Shown here: positions 40,794-50,500 of the stretch, piece by piece
Layout: each line of letters opens with the position of its first letter
Position numbering within the stretch: position 1 is the stretch's first letter
Assembly: GCF_900162725.1 (NCBI RefSeq)
Contig: NZ_LT799418.1
Location: forward strand, 251,194 to 315,193
From: Parabacteroides sp. Marseille-P3160
Lineage (GTDB): Bacteria > Bacteroidota > Bacteroidia > Bacteroidales > Tannerellaceae
Length of the DNA: 64,000 nucleotides
Reading direction: 5' to 3'
Position numbers and translations under genes: made by a program
Notes under the pieces: generated by a model
What the model was told of the DNA's origin: nothing
Database searches by the model: none
The model's input: only the letters and a program-made list of their open reading frames with translations

Positions 40794-40804
40794 ATTATCA
40801 ATTA

Positions 40805-41106
40805 TTTCTATTTATCAAATTCACAATCACTTTAACCATCACATCTTTTTCTTCTGTTCGGCTTTCTGCAATCATCAATATAAGAGCTGCTAAGGTATTA
40901 TTTTCTGATTGACTACAAATCCTTTTACAAGATATTCTTTTAATACCTTATTTTCCCATATACGGAATTGGATGCTTTACTCTATATCCCACAGATATAA
41001 CCATATCGAGATTATAACATTCAACTTGTCTTTTGCCTTCTTGTTGAACTGTCACAAATTTTGCGACAGTTGAGACTTCGTTCAGTTCTTCTTGTAAAGA
41101 ATTATT
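40805..41106 (-). pseudogene. RhuM-like gene fragment
   Basis: Minus strand: LQEELNEVSTVAKFVTVQQE, GKRQVECYNLDMVISVGYRV, KHPIPYMGK-stop, then after a one-base shift KVLKEYLVKGFVVNQK, then another shift to LAALILMIAESRTEEKDVMV. YNLDMVISVGYRVKS is the hallmark of RhuM-type proteins. Start and end are missing. It abuts the att site 4 region. Confidence 0.75.
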
Positions 41107-41152
41107 GATATATAAATATTTAATTGTTTTTATTTGATAGGTTATGTATCGT

Positions 41153-41162
41153 CTCTGGGTAC
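41153..41162 (+). other. att site 4 (right boundary of island 3)
   Basis: CTCTGGGTAC matches the tRNA-Leu 3' end over 10 nt; flank shared with att site 3 (GATAGGTTATGTATC). Followed by a terminator and arm-type repeats in the same spacing as at the tRNA. Confidence 0.7.
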
Positions 41163-41172
41163 AATTAAAATG

Positions 41173-41214
41173 AAAGCCTAATTGAATATCAATTAATTAG
41201 GCTTTTTATTTTGG
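41173..41214 (+). terminator. Strong terminator after att site 4
   Basis: Perfect 11-bp arms AAAGCCTAATT / AATTAGGCTTT (41173-41183 and 41195-41205) followed by TTATTTTG. Possibly the ancestral terminator of the tRNA-Leu gene, pushed 35 kb away by successive insertions. Confidence 0.75.
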
Positions 41215-41220
41215 AGATTT

Positions 41221-41238
41221 GTTCCCAAATCGTTCCCA
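41221..41238 (+). repeat. Arm-type heptamer direct repeat after att site 4
   Basis: GTTCCCA-AATC-GTTCCCA, the clearest copy: an identical heptamer twice with an 11-nt period, 59 nt from the att core. Suggests that a further, now decayed, element once began here. Confidence 0.65.
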
Positions 41239-41295
41239 AAAGATTGGAATCATCTTGGATTATAGAGAGGATTTATATTTAGGTGTAAGTTTTTA

Positions 41296-41494
41296 GCTCC
41301 TTCTGCAGCAGGATTACAGCCATATAAAAATTATTGTAATTTCCGATAAAGCCCTATTAGAAAAAATAAAGGATATTGCTTTTAATCAAAGTCAAATTAT
41401 CGATTGTTCACATTTACTTGTATTTGCAGCTTGGGATAAATATACAAACGAAAGAATTACGAAAGTTTTCAATTATACAATAGATGAGCGGGGT
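41296..41494 (+). pseudogene. Nitroreductase-family gene fragment
   Basis: Plus strand: APSAAGLQPYK, a one-base shift, then IIVISDKALLEKIKDIAFNQ, SQIIDCSHLLVFAAWDKYTN, ERITKVFNYTIDERG. This is the N-terminal third of an NfsB/NADPH-nitroreductase-like protein. Start and C-terminus missing. Confidence 0.7.
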
Positions 41495-41635
41495 CTACGA
41501 CTATCAAAGAAATCTCCCCGAACCGACTGTTTTCTTCTATATTCTCACAAATCCTAAATCCTAATAGGCCAACAACTTTTTTGTCTTCTTCATAAACCCA
41601 GCATTTTATATTCCGTTGGTAAAATGAATGCATTC
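41488..41635 (-). pseudogene. GNAT acetyltransferase fragment
   Basis: Minus strand: MHSFYQRNIKCWVYEEDKKV, VGLLGFRICENIEENSRFGE, ISLIVVDP, the middle strands of a GNAT domain, cut just where the acetyl-CoA loop should follow. The break coincides with the end of the nitroreductase fragment on the other strand, near 41490. Confidence 0.65.
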
Positions 41636-41689
41636 GTGATAATTACAGATACACTCTAAAGAACATAAATAGTAATAACAGAAAATGTT

Positions 41690-41768
41690 TCTTCGTTTTA
41701 TCATAACAAAATTAATTAATATTCGCGAAACTCTCTGGATTACATTCTAAAAGCTTTGTTTTTTATCT
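41690..41768 (+). repeat. Second copy of the ~75-bp imperfect direct repeat
   Basis: Matches 35214-35290 and ends just before the GH105 stop. It may mark the true edge between island debris and chromosomal PUL. Apart from the listed fragments, 41239-41780 holds nothing else I can support. Confidence 0.6.
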
Positions 41769-41780
41769 GATGCCAATCCG

Positions 41781-42947
41781 CTATTTACACAGTTTATAGA
41801 TCTCACAGGCTGCCATGAGAAAAGCTCCCGTTCCATACAGTTCGGTCATATCATAAGTTACTTTTTTAGGATCTGCCCCTACCGGTTGTACCCAACCCAG
41901 TTTTCCATCTGCATCCACTGCCTCCACTAAGGCTTTCCATCCTTTTTTAACAATCGGCAGATATTTGTCGGCCGGCAGGTGTCCCTGATTGATCCCGTAT
42001 GCCAAGCCATAAACAATAAAACCTGTTGCACTCGTTTCGGGCGACGGATAACTTTCGGGATCCAGCAGGCTGGCATGCCAGTATCCATCCTTACCCTGCA
42101 GTCCGGCCAAACGATCACAAAATTCAACGAAAACACTTGCATAAAAAGGGCGGTATTCCTTATCTTCTGCAGGCAATGTTTTGAGTATCTCAGCCAGGCC
42201 TCCGATCACCCATCCGTTGCCTCGTCCCCAGAAAACTTTTTTCCCGTTTGCCTCTTTCTGGCTGAAATAACGGCTGTCCCGGTAGAAAAGATGTTCTTTC
42301 TTGTCGTAAAGATGATGGTAGGTAGCACGGAACTCATTGTCTGCAAAATGCATATATTTCCGGTTGTTGGTCAACGTATATAGGCGGGTATAGACTCCTG
42401 GAGCCATAAAGAGTGCATCGCACCAGCTCCAACGCTCAATCGTACTTGCTTCTTTGTAATCCAAGTCCATGCTTCCGTTCGAAGGATGGTTTATCACCCA
42501 TTCCGTACGGGCTAAAGTAGGCTGAAGCATCCATTCGTTCTTATACTTTTCATACATGTCCAGATAGACTTGCGCTATGCAAATGTCATCCGCATGATAC
42601 ATTCTTTCCGCTACCTGCCATTGTTGACGTCCGAATAGTTTTTTCAGCCAATCAAAGTAAGCATCATCTTCGTCTAGCTCCGCCCAATCGAATAAACCCA
42701 TATAGAAAGCTCCGGCAATCCATCCTTTGGGCTCTTCCACGGCATATTTATCTTGCGGGAATTCTTTGATTTGCCAGTCGGCAACCTTTCGTGAGATGTT
42801 CCTTACCTCCTGGAGACTCCAATAGTCGGTGGCAACCGGCTCGAGGGCTGATCCGGCAGATGCCGCCATCAGCGGCATGGGATCGGCGGAAAAAAGGAAA
42901 GCGCAAAAAAACAAGTTCAGGCAAGTAAGTTTCATGTTCCGTTTCAT
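41781..42947 (-). CDS. GH105 unsaturated glucuronyl/rhamnogalacturonyl hydrolase
   Basis: 388 residues. Signal peptide MKRNMKLTCLNLFFCAFLFSA. The (alpha/alpha)6 barrel shows GWIAGAFYMGL, MYHADDICIAQVYLDMYEKY (catalytic Asp region), RWSWCDALFMAPGVYTRLY and FWGRGNGWVIGGLAEIL, all GH105 landmarks. These enzymes remove the unsaturated uronic acid left at the non-reducing end by polysaccharide lyases. It is the last gene of the PUL operon. The presence of GH105 suggests the target glycan contains uronic acid (rhamnogalacturonan or glucuronidated side chains), although no lyase is in the window. Confidence 0.88.
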   Translation of the reverse strand: MKRNMKLTCLNLFFCAFLFSADPMPLMAASAGSALEPVATDYWSLQEVRNISRKVADWQIKEFPQDKYAVEEPKGWIAGAFYMGLFDWAELDEDDAYFDWLKKLFGRQQWQVAERMYHADDICIAQVYLDMYEKYKNEWMLQPTLARTEWVINHPSNGSMDLDYKEASTIERWSWCDALFMAPGVYTRLYTLTNNRKYMHFADNEFRATYHHLYDKKEHLFYRDSRYFSQKEANGKKVFWGRGNGWVIGGLAEILKTLPAEDKEYRPFYASVFVEFCDRLAGLQGKDGYWHASLLDPESYPSPETSATGFIVYGLAYGINQGHLPADKYLPIVKKGWKALVEAVDADGKLGWVQPVGADPKKVTYDMTELYGTGAFLMAACEIYKLCK

Positions 42948-42956
42948 ATTGTTATT

Positions 42957-43409
42957 CTATCTATGTTGATCTTTTATTTTAAACAAAGCGTTCAAATGAT
43001 TCGCTTCAATGGAGAGATGCAACGTATATGCCTCAAAGGCATAATCCGTCAAAAGCATTTCGCCGTCTACATCCAGTGTTTCCCCGGAACCTTTGGCTTC
43101 CTGTTGGGAGACAAGCTCCTGAAAGGTCGTTGCCCAATAGTTATGTAAGGGCAAGATCCGCCTATAAGAGATGCATCGGTCACTATCAAAGGTAAAGATA
43201 TAGGATACCTGGAATTTGCGGCATCTTTCGTCTTCTTCCTGACAGTTGATTTTCAGGAGGGAATCCGTATCGGGCAAAATCTCCGCCTGCTGCACCTTCC
43301 GTTCGATACCGGAAAGGATTTGTTTGCGAGATTGCCCCAGCCATTCCTGAGCAAATCCTATTTGCAGGAAAAGGCAAAAGATTAAGATGAATCGTATTTT
43401 ATTCCACAT
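42957..43409 (-). CDS. Small secreted protein of the PUL
   Basis: 150 residues. Signal peptide MWNKIRFILIFCLFLQIGFA before QEWLGQS. The mature part has two Cys (INCQEEDERCRKF) and strands YIFTFDSDRCISYRRIL. No family recognised. The start overlaps the GH3 stop by 11 bp and the GH105 start follows 10 bp after its stop, so it is a true operon member, possibly a periplasmic accessory or inhibitor-like protein. Confidence 0.72.
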   Translation of the reverse strand: MWNKIRFILIFCLFLQIGFAQEWLGQSRKQILSGIERKVQQAEILPDTDSLLKINCQEEDERCRKFQVSYIFTFDSDRCISYRRILPLHNYWATTFQELVSQQEAKGSGETLDVDGEMLLTDYAFEAYTLHLSIEANHLNALFKIKDQHR

Positions 43410-45771
43410 AGAAATCCGTTTTTAGGGGAAGCGATTGAGAAGAATTTCCTACAAAGAGTGTAAACTTTCCTGGCTCGGTAACAAATACGTTATCTGCATT
43501 ATACATTCCATAAGACCTGCGGTTCACCTTAAAATACACCTTTTTTTCTTCACCCGGTTCCAAGGTAACACGTTCGAATCCGCAAAGCTCCTTTTCATAA
43601 CGGGATATGGATGAAACTTCATCGTTCAGATAAAGTTGCACCACTTCATCGCCTTTCCTGTTTCCGGTATTCCTGACTGTACAGGAAACCAAGAGTGTAT
43701 CTCCATCGGAGATTTTACTCCGATCGGTTTTTAACGCAGTTATCTCAAAAGAGGTATAGCTTAGTCCGTAACCAAAAGGATAGAGTTCGCCGGACACTGT
43801 TGCAAATCCCTTTCCTGTGGAATTCGGTTTAAAGGGAAAAGCCCAGGGGATCTGTCCTACTGATTTTGGGAAGGTCACAGATAATTTTCCTCCCGGATTA
43901 TATTCACCAAATAAAACTTCGGCAACCGCTTTCCCGGAAAACTCTCCTGGAAACCAGGCCTCTATGATACAAGGAATGTGCTTGTCTTCCCAATTAATAG
44001 TTATAGGACGACCGTTAAATAAGACGAGCACAACAGGAGTACCGGTAGCATTAACCGCACGGATCAGTTCTTTCTGGCGTCCAGAAAAATCCAGATTCAG
44101 GCGGCTGCGCGATTCGCCGATCGTTCGATCATCGTCTCCCACAAACAGAATGGCGACATCTGCTTTCCGGGCGATGTCTACCGCTTCCTCTATTTCACTC
44201 TTTTCCTTATCATTCATTTCGAAATACATGACGTCACTTTCTGGAAAATGAGAATCACGTACATTACATCCTTTGGCATATAGAATTTCACACTGGTCGC
44301 CCACTAATTCTTTCAGGCCTTGCAATCCGGTGATCACGTCCGGATCATGAGGACCGTAGCGTGAAGTGAGGGATTTTGTTTCATCGGCATTCGGTCCTAT
44401 AACTGCAATCTTCTTTATTTTTTCCTTTGACAATGGAAGTATCTGATTCTCATTTTTTAATAATACGATCGACTCGCGCGCCGAACGCAAAGCGACGGAA
44501 CGGTGTGTATCATTGTTGACGATCCGGTCTGCTTCTCCGGGATTTTTCACATACGGATTATCAAACAGGCCTAACCAGAATTTCACATATAAGACATCGC
44601 TGACTCTCTGATTCAACGTACTCTCCGTAATCAATCCCTGTTGGATGGCGCTCCGAAGCGGTACGATAAAATCTTCGGGATATTGGAAATAGGTACGGAT
44701 ATTTATTCCCGCATTGATTTCTTTGGAGATAGCCTCCTCAACCGTTCCGGCAATATGATAGAACACCATGTTCTGCTCCTTTTCCCAACTATCGGAAACG
44801 ACATATCCCTTAAAGCCCCATTGCTTACGCATAAGCTCCGTCAGGAAATAAGGATTCGAACAAACAGGAATACCGCTATAATCATTCATGGCACACATGG
44901 TACCCAATGCACCCGCTTCCTGAAATGCAATGCGGAAAGGCTCGAGATGTAATTCATGTACCTCCTGCGGCGTAGCATGCGGATCTGTCCGGCACCATCC
45001 GTCGCGTCCTCCGGCTGGTACGCTATATATGGCAAAATGTTTGGGAGTAGAAACCACCTGCTGGCTTTGTATACCCAGCACCTGCTGGCGGCCGAGTTCG
45101 CCAGCCAGATAAGGATCCTCCCCGTAACTTTCCACCGTACGCCCCCAGCGCGGATCACGGGCGATATCTAAGACGGGAGAATAGACATTGGTATACCCCA
45201 AGGCTTTTGCTTCTTGTCCGGTGATTTCACCGATCTTCCGTATCAGTTCTTTATCCCAGGTACTACCCTGGCCGATTTGCGCCGGGAAAAAGGTTGCTTT
45301 CTCATGTTTCAATCCTCGGATCCCTTCGTTTGTCATATCCACAGGAATCCCCAGGCGGGTTTCTTCTACAAAGAAGGCTTGTATTTTATTCATAGCTACA
45401 GGATGATTCGAATAGGGATACTCCCAAGTTGTCCTCTTCCATTCGCCGTTTAATTGTTCATCTACGTTTCCAATGCCATCTTTCCATACCCGTTCTTTCC
45501 ATTCGGGGGTCGGCAGCGAATCGTTGCTAACCGCTCCATATCCGTAGAGGGTTGCTAATTGGCAAGTCTTTTCCTCCAGAGTCATCTGACGAAGAAGGTC
45601 ATCCACCCGCTTGTTTATCGGTTGGGCAGGATCTTCATAAAGATCTTTTCTTCCATTCTTATTAAAGTCGATCCACCCTTTATGATAGATGGCGGATGAT
45701 TGTTTTTGTGCATTTAATAAACCGGGACAGGCTATGATCAGCGCTGTACCTATCATCATACGAATTGTCAT
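43399..45771 (-). CDS. GH3 family beta-glycosidase
   Basis: About 790 residues from the ATG at 45771 (MTIRMMIGTALIIACPGLLNAQ, signal peptide); the frame is open to 45837. GH3 (alpha/beta)8 domain with GIRGLKHEKATFFPAQIGQ, LDIARDPRWGRTVESYGEDP and GYVVSDSWEKEQ (nucleophile Asp in SDSW). The C-terminal alpha/beta sandwich (VGDDDRTIGESRSRLNLDFS) and a fibronectin-III-like end (FGYGLSYTSFEITALKTDRS) follow. Substrates in the family include beta-glucosides, beta-xylosides and alpha-L-arabinofuranosides. Periplasmic. Separated from susD by an inverted-repeat element. Confidence 0.92.
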   Translation of the reverse strand: MTIRMMIGTALIIACPGLLNAQKQSSAIYHKGWIDFNKNGRKDLYEDPAQPINKRVDDLLRQMTLEEKTCQLATLYGYGAVSNDSLPTPEWKERVWKDGIGNVDEQLNGEWKRTTWEYPYSNHPVAMNKIQAFFVEETRLGIPVDMTNEGIRGLKHEKATFFPAQIGQGSTWDKELIRKIGEITGQEAKALGYTNVYSPVLDIARDPRWGRTVESYGEDPYLAGELGRQQVLGIQSQQVVSTPKHFAIYSVPAGGRDGWCRTDPHATPQEVHELHLEPFRIAFQEAGALGTMCAMNDYSGIPVCSNPYFLTELMRKQWGFKGYVVSDSWEKEQNMVFYHIAGTVEEAISKEINAGINIRTYFQYPEDFIVPLRSAIQQGLITESTLNQRVSDVLYVKFWLGLFDNPYVKNPGEADRIVNNDTHRSVALRSARESIVLLKNENQILPLSKEKIKKIAVIGPNADETKSLTSRYGPHDPDVITGLQGLKELVGDQCEILYAKGCNVRDSHFPESDVMYFEMNDKEKSEIEEAVDIARKADVAILFVGDDDRTIGESRSRLNLDFSGRQKELIRAVNATGTPVVLVLFNGRPITINWEDKHIPCIIEAWFPGEFSGKAVAEVLFGEYNPGGKLSVTFPKSVGQIPWAFPFKPNSTGKGFATVSGELYPFGYGLSYTSFEITALKTDRSKISDGDTLLVSCTVRNTGNRKGDEVVQLYLNDEVSSISRYEKELCGFERVTLEPGEEKKVYFKVNRRSYGMYNADNVFVTEPGKFTLFVGNSSQSLPLKTDFYVE

Positions 45772-45790
45772 AAAATAAATTTTGATAAAA

Positions 45791-45921
45791 GGGGCTGTCC
45801 AAAAAGTTGTGACTTGTACGGAAAAAATCCGGTGCACTGAATTTTATAAATGAGTGCACCGGATCAATTCATTGAGTGCACCGGATTTTCAGGATGCACA
45901 GTGCTTTTTAGACAGCCTCTT
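45791..45921. repeat. ~130-bp inverted-repeat element (MITE-like) between susD and GH3
   Basis: Ends GGCTGTCCAAAAAG (45793-45806) and CTTTTTAGACAGCC (45904-45917) are inverted with one mismatch; such ends are usual for insertion sequences of this group of bacteria. Inside, GTGCACCGG/CCGGTGCAC units occur three times (45830s, 45854, 45876) and can form hairpins. No transposase fits in it. It may also act as an attenuating structure within the operon. Confidence 0.65.
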
Positions 45922-45933
45922 TTTTTTATAATA

Positions 45934-47532
45934 TTAATAACCGGGATTCTGAGGGAAGTCAGCACCCGTATTAGAGTCTATAATGGTTTGAGGGATCGGC
46001 CACAAAGTATTGTGCTCATCCATGCTGCTGCTATAAGAATTGTATTTTTTGGTACGTTCAACTAACTTCCCGGTACGGACTAAAGTAAAACGACGGAGTT
46101 CTTCTCCGACCAATTCACGGATCCGTTCATCCAGCAAGAAATCTATCGTAGCTTGGTTCGCCGTGATCTCCGGAGCCCCCGCACGTCTGCGCACTACATT
46201 AATTGCTTCGGCTGCTCCTTGCGGATTATTCTGATCCAGACGGGCTTCAGCCAGCAACAAATAGGTTTCCGCCAAGCGGAATTTCATACGATCCTTGTTG
46301 CTTCCTGCATAACTCAAATTATCCGGTTTCCCATAGAAAAATTTTGTGACTGCAGGGAATAAGGTACATTTAGCCCATGTTTCATCCGTGAATTCGGCTT
46401 TCTTCCCATATTTGTTGGAGTTTACATTATTATAGTACCAGTTTCTCTTGATATTATACTCCGAATTCCGGATATCGGATTTCGCAAAGAAATCAGCGCT
46501 TTCTATCCACCATTTAAACGGGACGATCTGCGCCAATCCGCGTCCGCCCAAAGAGTCAGCCAACACAAACCCATCTTCATTATAATATTTGGGTAGCCAT
46601 GCTCTTCTTGTCCAATCTTCATATTCACCACCGCCACCGGTTGTATTGTATTCAAGCTGCATGACCCAGATACTTTCCATATTTCCGGAAGTCCGGTTCT
46701 GGTTATACTCCTTAAACATATCCGAAAACGAATCTCCCTCCTGATCTTTGTCAACACCGAAACGGGAAGTCATCAGGTGGAAATATCCGCTATTGATGAC
46801 GGTCAAAGCAGCCGTCTCCGCCTTGGCATACTCACCGGACATCAAATAGACCTCCGACAATAAATGCTGTGCTGCCCATTTGGTCAACTGCCCGACTTTC
46901 ACCTTATCCGGATCTACCGGCAAATTGTCTATCGCAAATTGTAAATCTTCAATCATCTTACTCAATACTTCCGCTTTCGGCGTACGGGTAAAATCTACAC
47001 GGAAATTTTTCTCTATCTTATCTACATAAGGTATATCTCCATACAAATAAACCAGATAACGATAGGCATAAGCACGGAAGAAACGGGCGACAGCCTGATA
47101 ATAAGCCTTGTCTGTAGAGGTATCCCAATTTACATTTCCCTCCGAGTATTCCAAAATTTCATTGGCAGAGGCAATGAGGCCATAAGCCCAGTTCCAGTAA
47201 GATGTAACGAAGGTAGTCGAAGCGGTGTAGGATAGATTTTCGAACGGAACCAACGACCCGTCCTTATGCCCGGTGTAGACAATATCGGTTGCAACTTGGA
47301 AGGCTTCATAGGGGCAAGCCTGTCCTTGGGTCGTGGTAGCATCTCCCCACGTGTTAAACTCGGAGCGAGCCCAGCCGTATAATCCGGTCACTCCAACTTC
47401 GAATCCATATGAACTCGTATAAGTATTATCTGGAGCCAATGAACTTTTTAATTTTTCATCCAGAAATCCGGAACATCCGGAACATACCGCCAATAAACAT
47501 GCGGCAATGGCAGGTAATATTATTTTTTTCAT
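45934..47532 (-). CDS. SusD/RagB-family starch-binding-like outer-membrane lipoprotein
   Basis: 532 residues. Lipoprotein signal MKKIILPAIAACLLAVCSGC with SGCSGFL. TPR-rich SusD fold: SANEILEYSEG, RFFRAYAYRYLVYLYGDIPY, LSEVYLMSGEYAKAETAA, and the C-terminal RLAETYLLLAEARLDQN and RRRAGAPEI, LLDERIRELVGEELRRF. It caps the SusC transporter and binds oligosaccharide at the cell surface. It lies 20 bp downstream of susC. Substrate specificity unknown. Confidence 0.94.
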   Translation of the reverse strand: MKKIILPAIAACLLAVCSGCSGFLDEKLKSSLAPDNTYTSSYGFEVGVTGLYGWARSEFNTWGDATTTQGQACPYEAFQVATDIVYTGHKDGSLVPFENLSYTASTTFVTSYWNWAYGLIASANEILEYSEGNVNWDTSTDKAYYQAVARFFRAYAYRYLVYLYGDIPYVDKIEKNFRVDFTRTPKAEVLSKMIEDLQFAIDNLPVDPDKVKVGQLTKWAAQHLLSEVYLMSGEYAKAETAALTVINSGYFHLMTSRFGVDKDQEGDSFSDMFKEYNQNRTSGNMESIWVMQLEYNTTGGGGEYEDWTRRAWLPKYYNEDGFVLADSLGGRGLAQIVPFKWWIESADFFAKSDIRNSEYNIKRNWYYNNVNSNKYGKKAEFTDETWAKCTLFPAVTKFFYGKPDNLSYAGSNKDRMKFRLAETYLLLAEARLDQNNPQGAAEAINVVRRRAGAPEITANQATIDFLLDERIRELVGEELRRFTLVRTGKLVERTKKYNSYSSSMDEHNTLWPIPQTIIDSNTGADFPQNPGY

Positions 47533-47552
47533 CTTTAGTTACTATTATAATG

Positions 47553-50500
47553 TTAGAAGGTAAGATTTAAACCGAGCATGTAAGAACGTGCCGTAGGATA
47601 GGTTACCAGTATATTCCGATTTGCATTATTATCTTCCAGATTCAAAGCATTCTTAATATTACTAAACGTATAAAGGTTATTTACACTCACATTTACACCA
47701 AGCGAACTGATACCTACCGCCTGGAGTACCGTTTTGGTAAAAGTATAGCCTAATGTGATGTTCTTGACCTGTACATAATTTGCCTTTTTGTAAAACGAAT
47801 GTTTATCATAAGGAATATAGACGGGGGAAGTCATTTCATTGGTCGGATTTTCCGGAGTCCAGTAATCCATGCCGCTTATGTAATTGAATGTCGGCATCCA
47901 ACGATCAAAGTTATAATCGTGCAGTTCTTTTGTCTGTCCGAACACGCCATTCAGCACAAAAGAGAAATAAAGATTTTTATAATCGAGCCGGTTTCCCAAC
48001 GAAAGAAGGAAACTCGGCAATTTTGAACCAATGATCTTTTTATCACTGGAAGAAATGACACCGTCTCCGTCGTTATCCTGCAATTTGGCAGAACCAGGAA
48101 TTGCTCCCTTTTGGTATTCCACCCCGTTTTCATTCAGGTATTTTCCATTGGTTGCATCCCAGCTGATCGTATGGCCGGTTTTCTTGTCATAATAAGTTTC
48201 GTCCTCTTGCCATGTTCCGATTACGTTATAATCATAAAAAACACGCAAAGGCTCCCCGATAAACCATTTGTTGGTAATATCGTCTTTCCCGTCTCCACGA
48301 AGATCGACAATTTTATCCCGGTTCAATGAAAAATTAAGATTTGACGTCCAGGTAAACGATTCATTCTGCATATTGATCGAATTCAATGAGATTTCGATTC
48401 CTTTGTTTTCCGTCTTTCCGATGTTGTCCATAATGGATTTATATCCATTCATATAAGGAACCGTACGGCTCATCAGCAAATCACTCGTTTTAACAAGATA
48501 AAGATCAATACTACCGGAAAGGCGCCGGTTGAAAAGGCTGAAGTCAATACCAACATTGACGGTTTTTGAAGTCTCCCATTTCAAATTAGGGTTTCCGACT
48601 CCGTTGGTAGGAAGATACGCTCCATTGACAGTCGTGCCATTATCCCCCCATATATAAGTCGTCAGGCTCAAGCGGTCCAAGGTCTGGTAAGGAGAGATTG
48701 CCTGGTTCCCGTTGGAGCCCCAGGATAACCGGAACTTTAACTGATCCATCCAGTCTGAGCTACTCTCCATAAAATCTTCGGAAGAAATATTCCAGGCACC
48801 TGCGACAGAAGGAAAGAGAGCATATTTATTGTTTTCTCCGAAAGCTGAATAGCCGTCCGAACGTCCTGTAAGTGTTAGCAAATACTTATTGGCATATGAG
48901 TAATTCAAACGCAACATATAAGAGAGCATCGCCGTTTCGGTCAGTTGAGAAGTGATTATTTTGTTTTTCTCTGCGCCGGCCATGTTATGATATTCCGAAT
49001 CGTCGTTTACAAAGCTTTCTCCTGATTCTTTAGACTCCTGCCTGCTTGTTTGCTGCATACTGAATAATGCCGTCGCATCAATCTTATGTTTGCCGAACGT
49101 TTTATTATACTTCAATAAATTTTCCCAGGTATAATCATAATAATGGACATTCGAAATGGAGGCATATCCGTTTACCTTCTTGCCGGTAAGCGTATTTCTT
49201 CCGTAATAAGCCCCTTCAAATTCACTGCGGTAGTTATAACCGAAATTAGTACGGAAAGACAAGCCGTCAATCGGAAACTGTACTTCCGCAAAGGTAGAGA
49301 TAAACACATTCCGGTTCGTTTTGTCATCTGTCGCATTGACATCCGCCATCGGATTTGGAAAGAGCGTCTGGTCCATCGGATAATCGACATAGCGACCGTC
49401 TGCATCCTTATAAATACCATACGGACTCATTTTCAAACCTGCTTCGAGTCCCGGCTGTATTCCTCCGAAATCTTTTTGGACAGCTTGGGTCCCCATACCG
49501 ATGGTTAACCATTTATTGAAGACCTGTGTAATATTCAGTGCAAGGTTGGTGCGTTTCAATCCCGTATTGACCATTACTCCGTCTTCCTGTAAATGAGAGA
49601 GGGAAGCCATATAGGTCGTCGCATCCGTTCCGCCCGAAATCGTAATTTGATGGTCGGTGGTCAAAGCGTTCCGGAACATAATATCCTGCCAGTCCGTTTC
49701 GATTCCGTTCTGATAATTGGGACGTTCACTCGGATTCAAAAGTTCACTTGGATCCAACTGGTCACCTGTATAGCCGTATTTCATCCGGTTGTAATCCTGT
49801 GTATATTTCACATATTCTTCTCCCTTCATCATATTAATACGACGTTGGGCCTGCTGCATCCCGATTTGTCCTTTGTAGGTAACGGTCGGAGTTCCCTTTT
49901 TACCTTTCCTGGTTTGGATCAGGATAACGCCGTTTGCTCCACGTGAACCGTAGATTGCGGCGGAGGAGGCATCTTTTAGAACCGAAATATTCTCGATAAT
50001 ATTGGGATCGATATCACCTAAAGACCCGCTGTACGGAATACCATCCATTACAATTAACGGGGAGTTATCTGCGGACAAAGAATTTTCACCCCGGATACGT
50101 AATGTTTGATCTTCACCCGGCTTTGCATTCCCTGTCGTTACATTCATGCCCGGGATTTGTCCGGCCAACCGATCCAACAGGTTATTGGTAGAAACCATCT
50201 GCAACTTGTCCTCCCCAATGGCTGTAATACCACCGGTCAAATCCGATTTGCGCTGCGAACCGTAACCGACCACAACAACATCATCCAGTCCAACCGCGCT
50301 TTCTTTCAACGTAACCGTTAACGTTTTTGCTCCGGAGATTTTAATCTCTTGCGACAAATAGCCTACATAAGAAACAATCAGTGTCGCATTTGACGGTGCT
50401 TCAATAGAGAAATTTCCATCTGCATCTGTAAAAGTACCTATAGTAGTTCCTTTTACCAGTACGTTAGCTCCGATAATCGGATATTTATCGGCATCCGATA

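Larger units (their letters stand above)
28202..41162. mobile_element. Island 3: tRNA-Leu island with iron-uptake operon, no integrase left
   Basis: Bounded by att repeats at 28191-28201 and 41153-41162 with homologous flanks. Contains a XusABC-like operon with AraC regulator, two acetyltransferase genes, a Crp/Fnr-type regulator and lipoprotein, a metalloprotease and several broken genes (DUF1016, RhuM-like). No recombinase gene is visible, so it is fixed unless mobilized by flanking elements. Confidence 0.55.
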
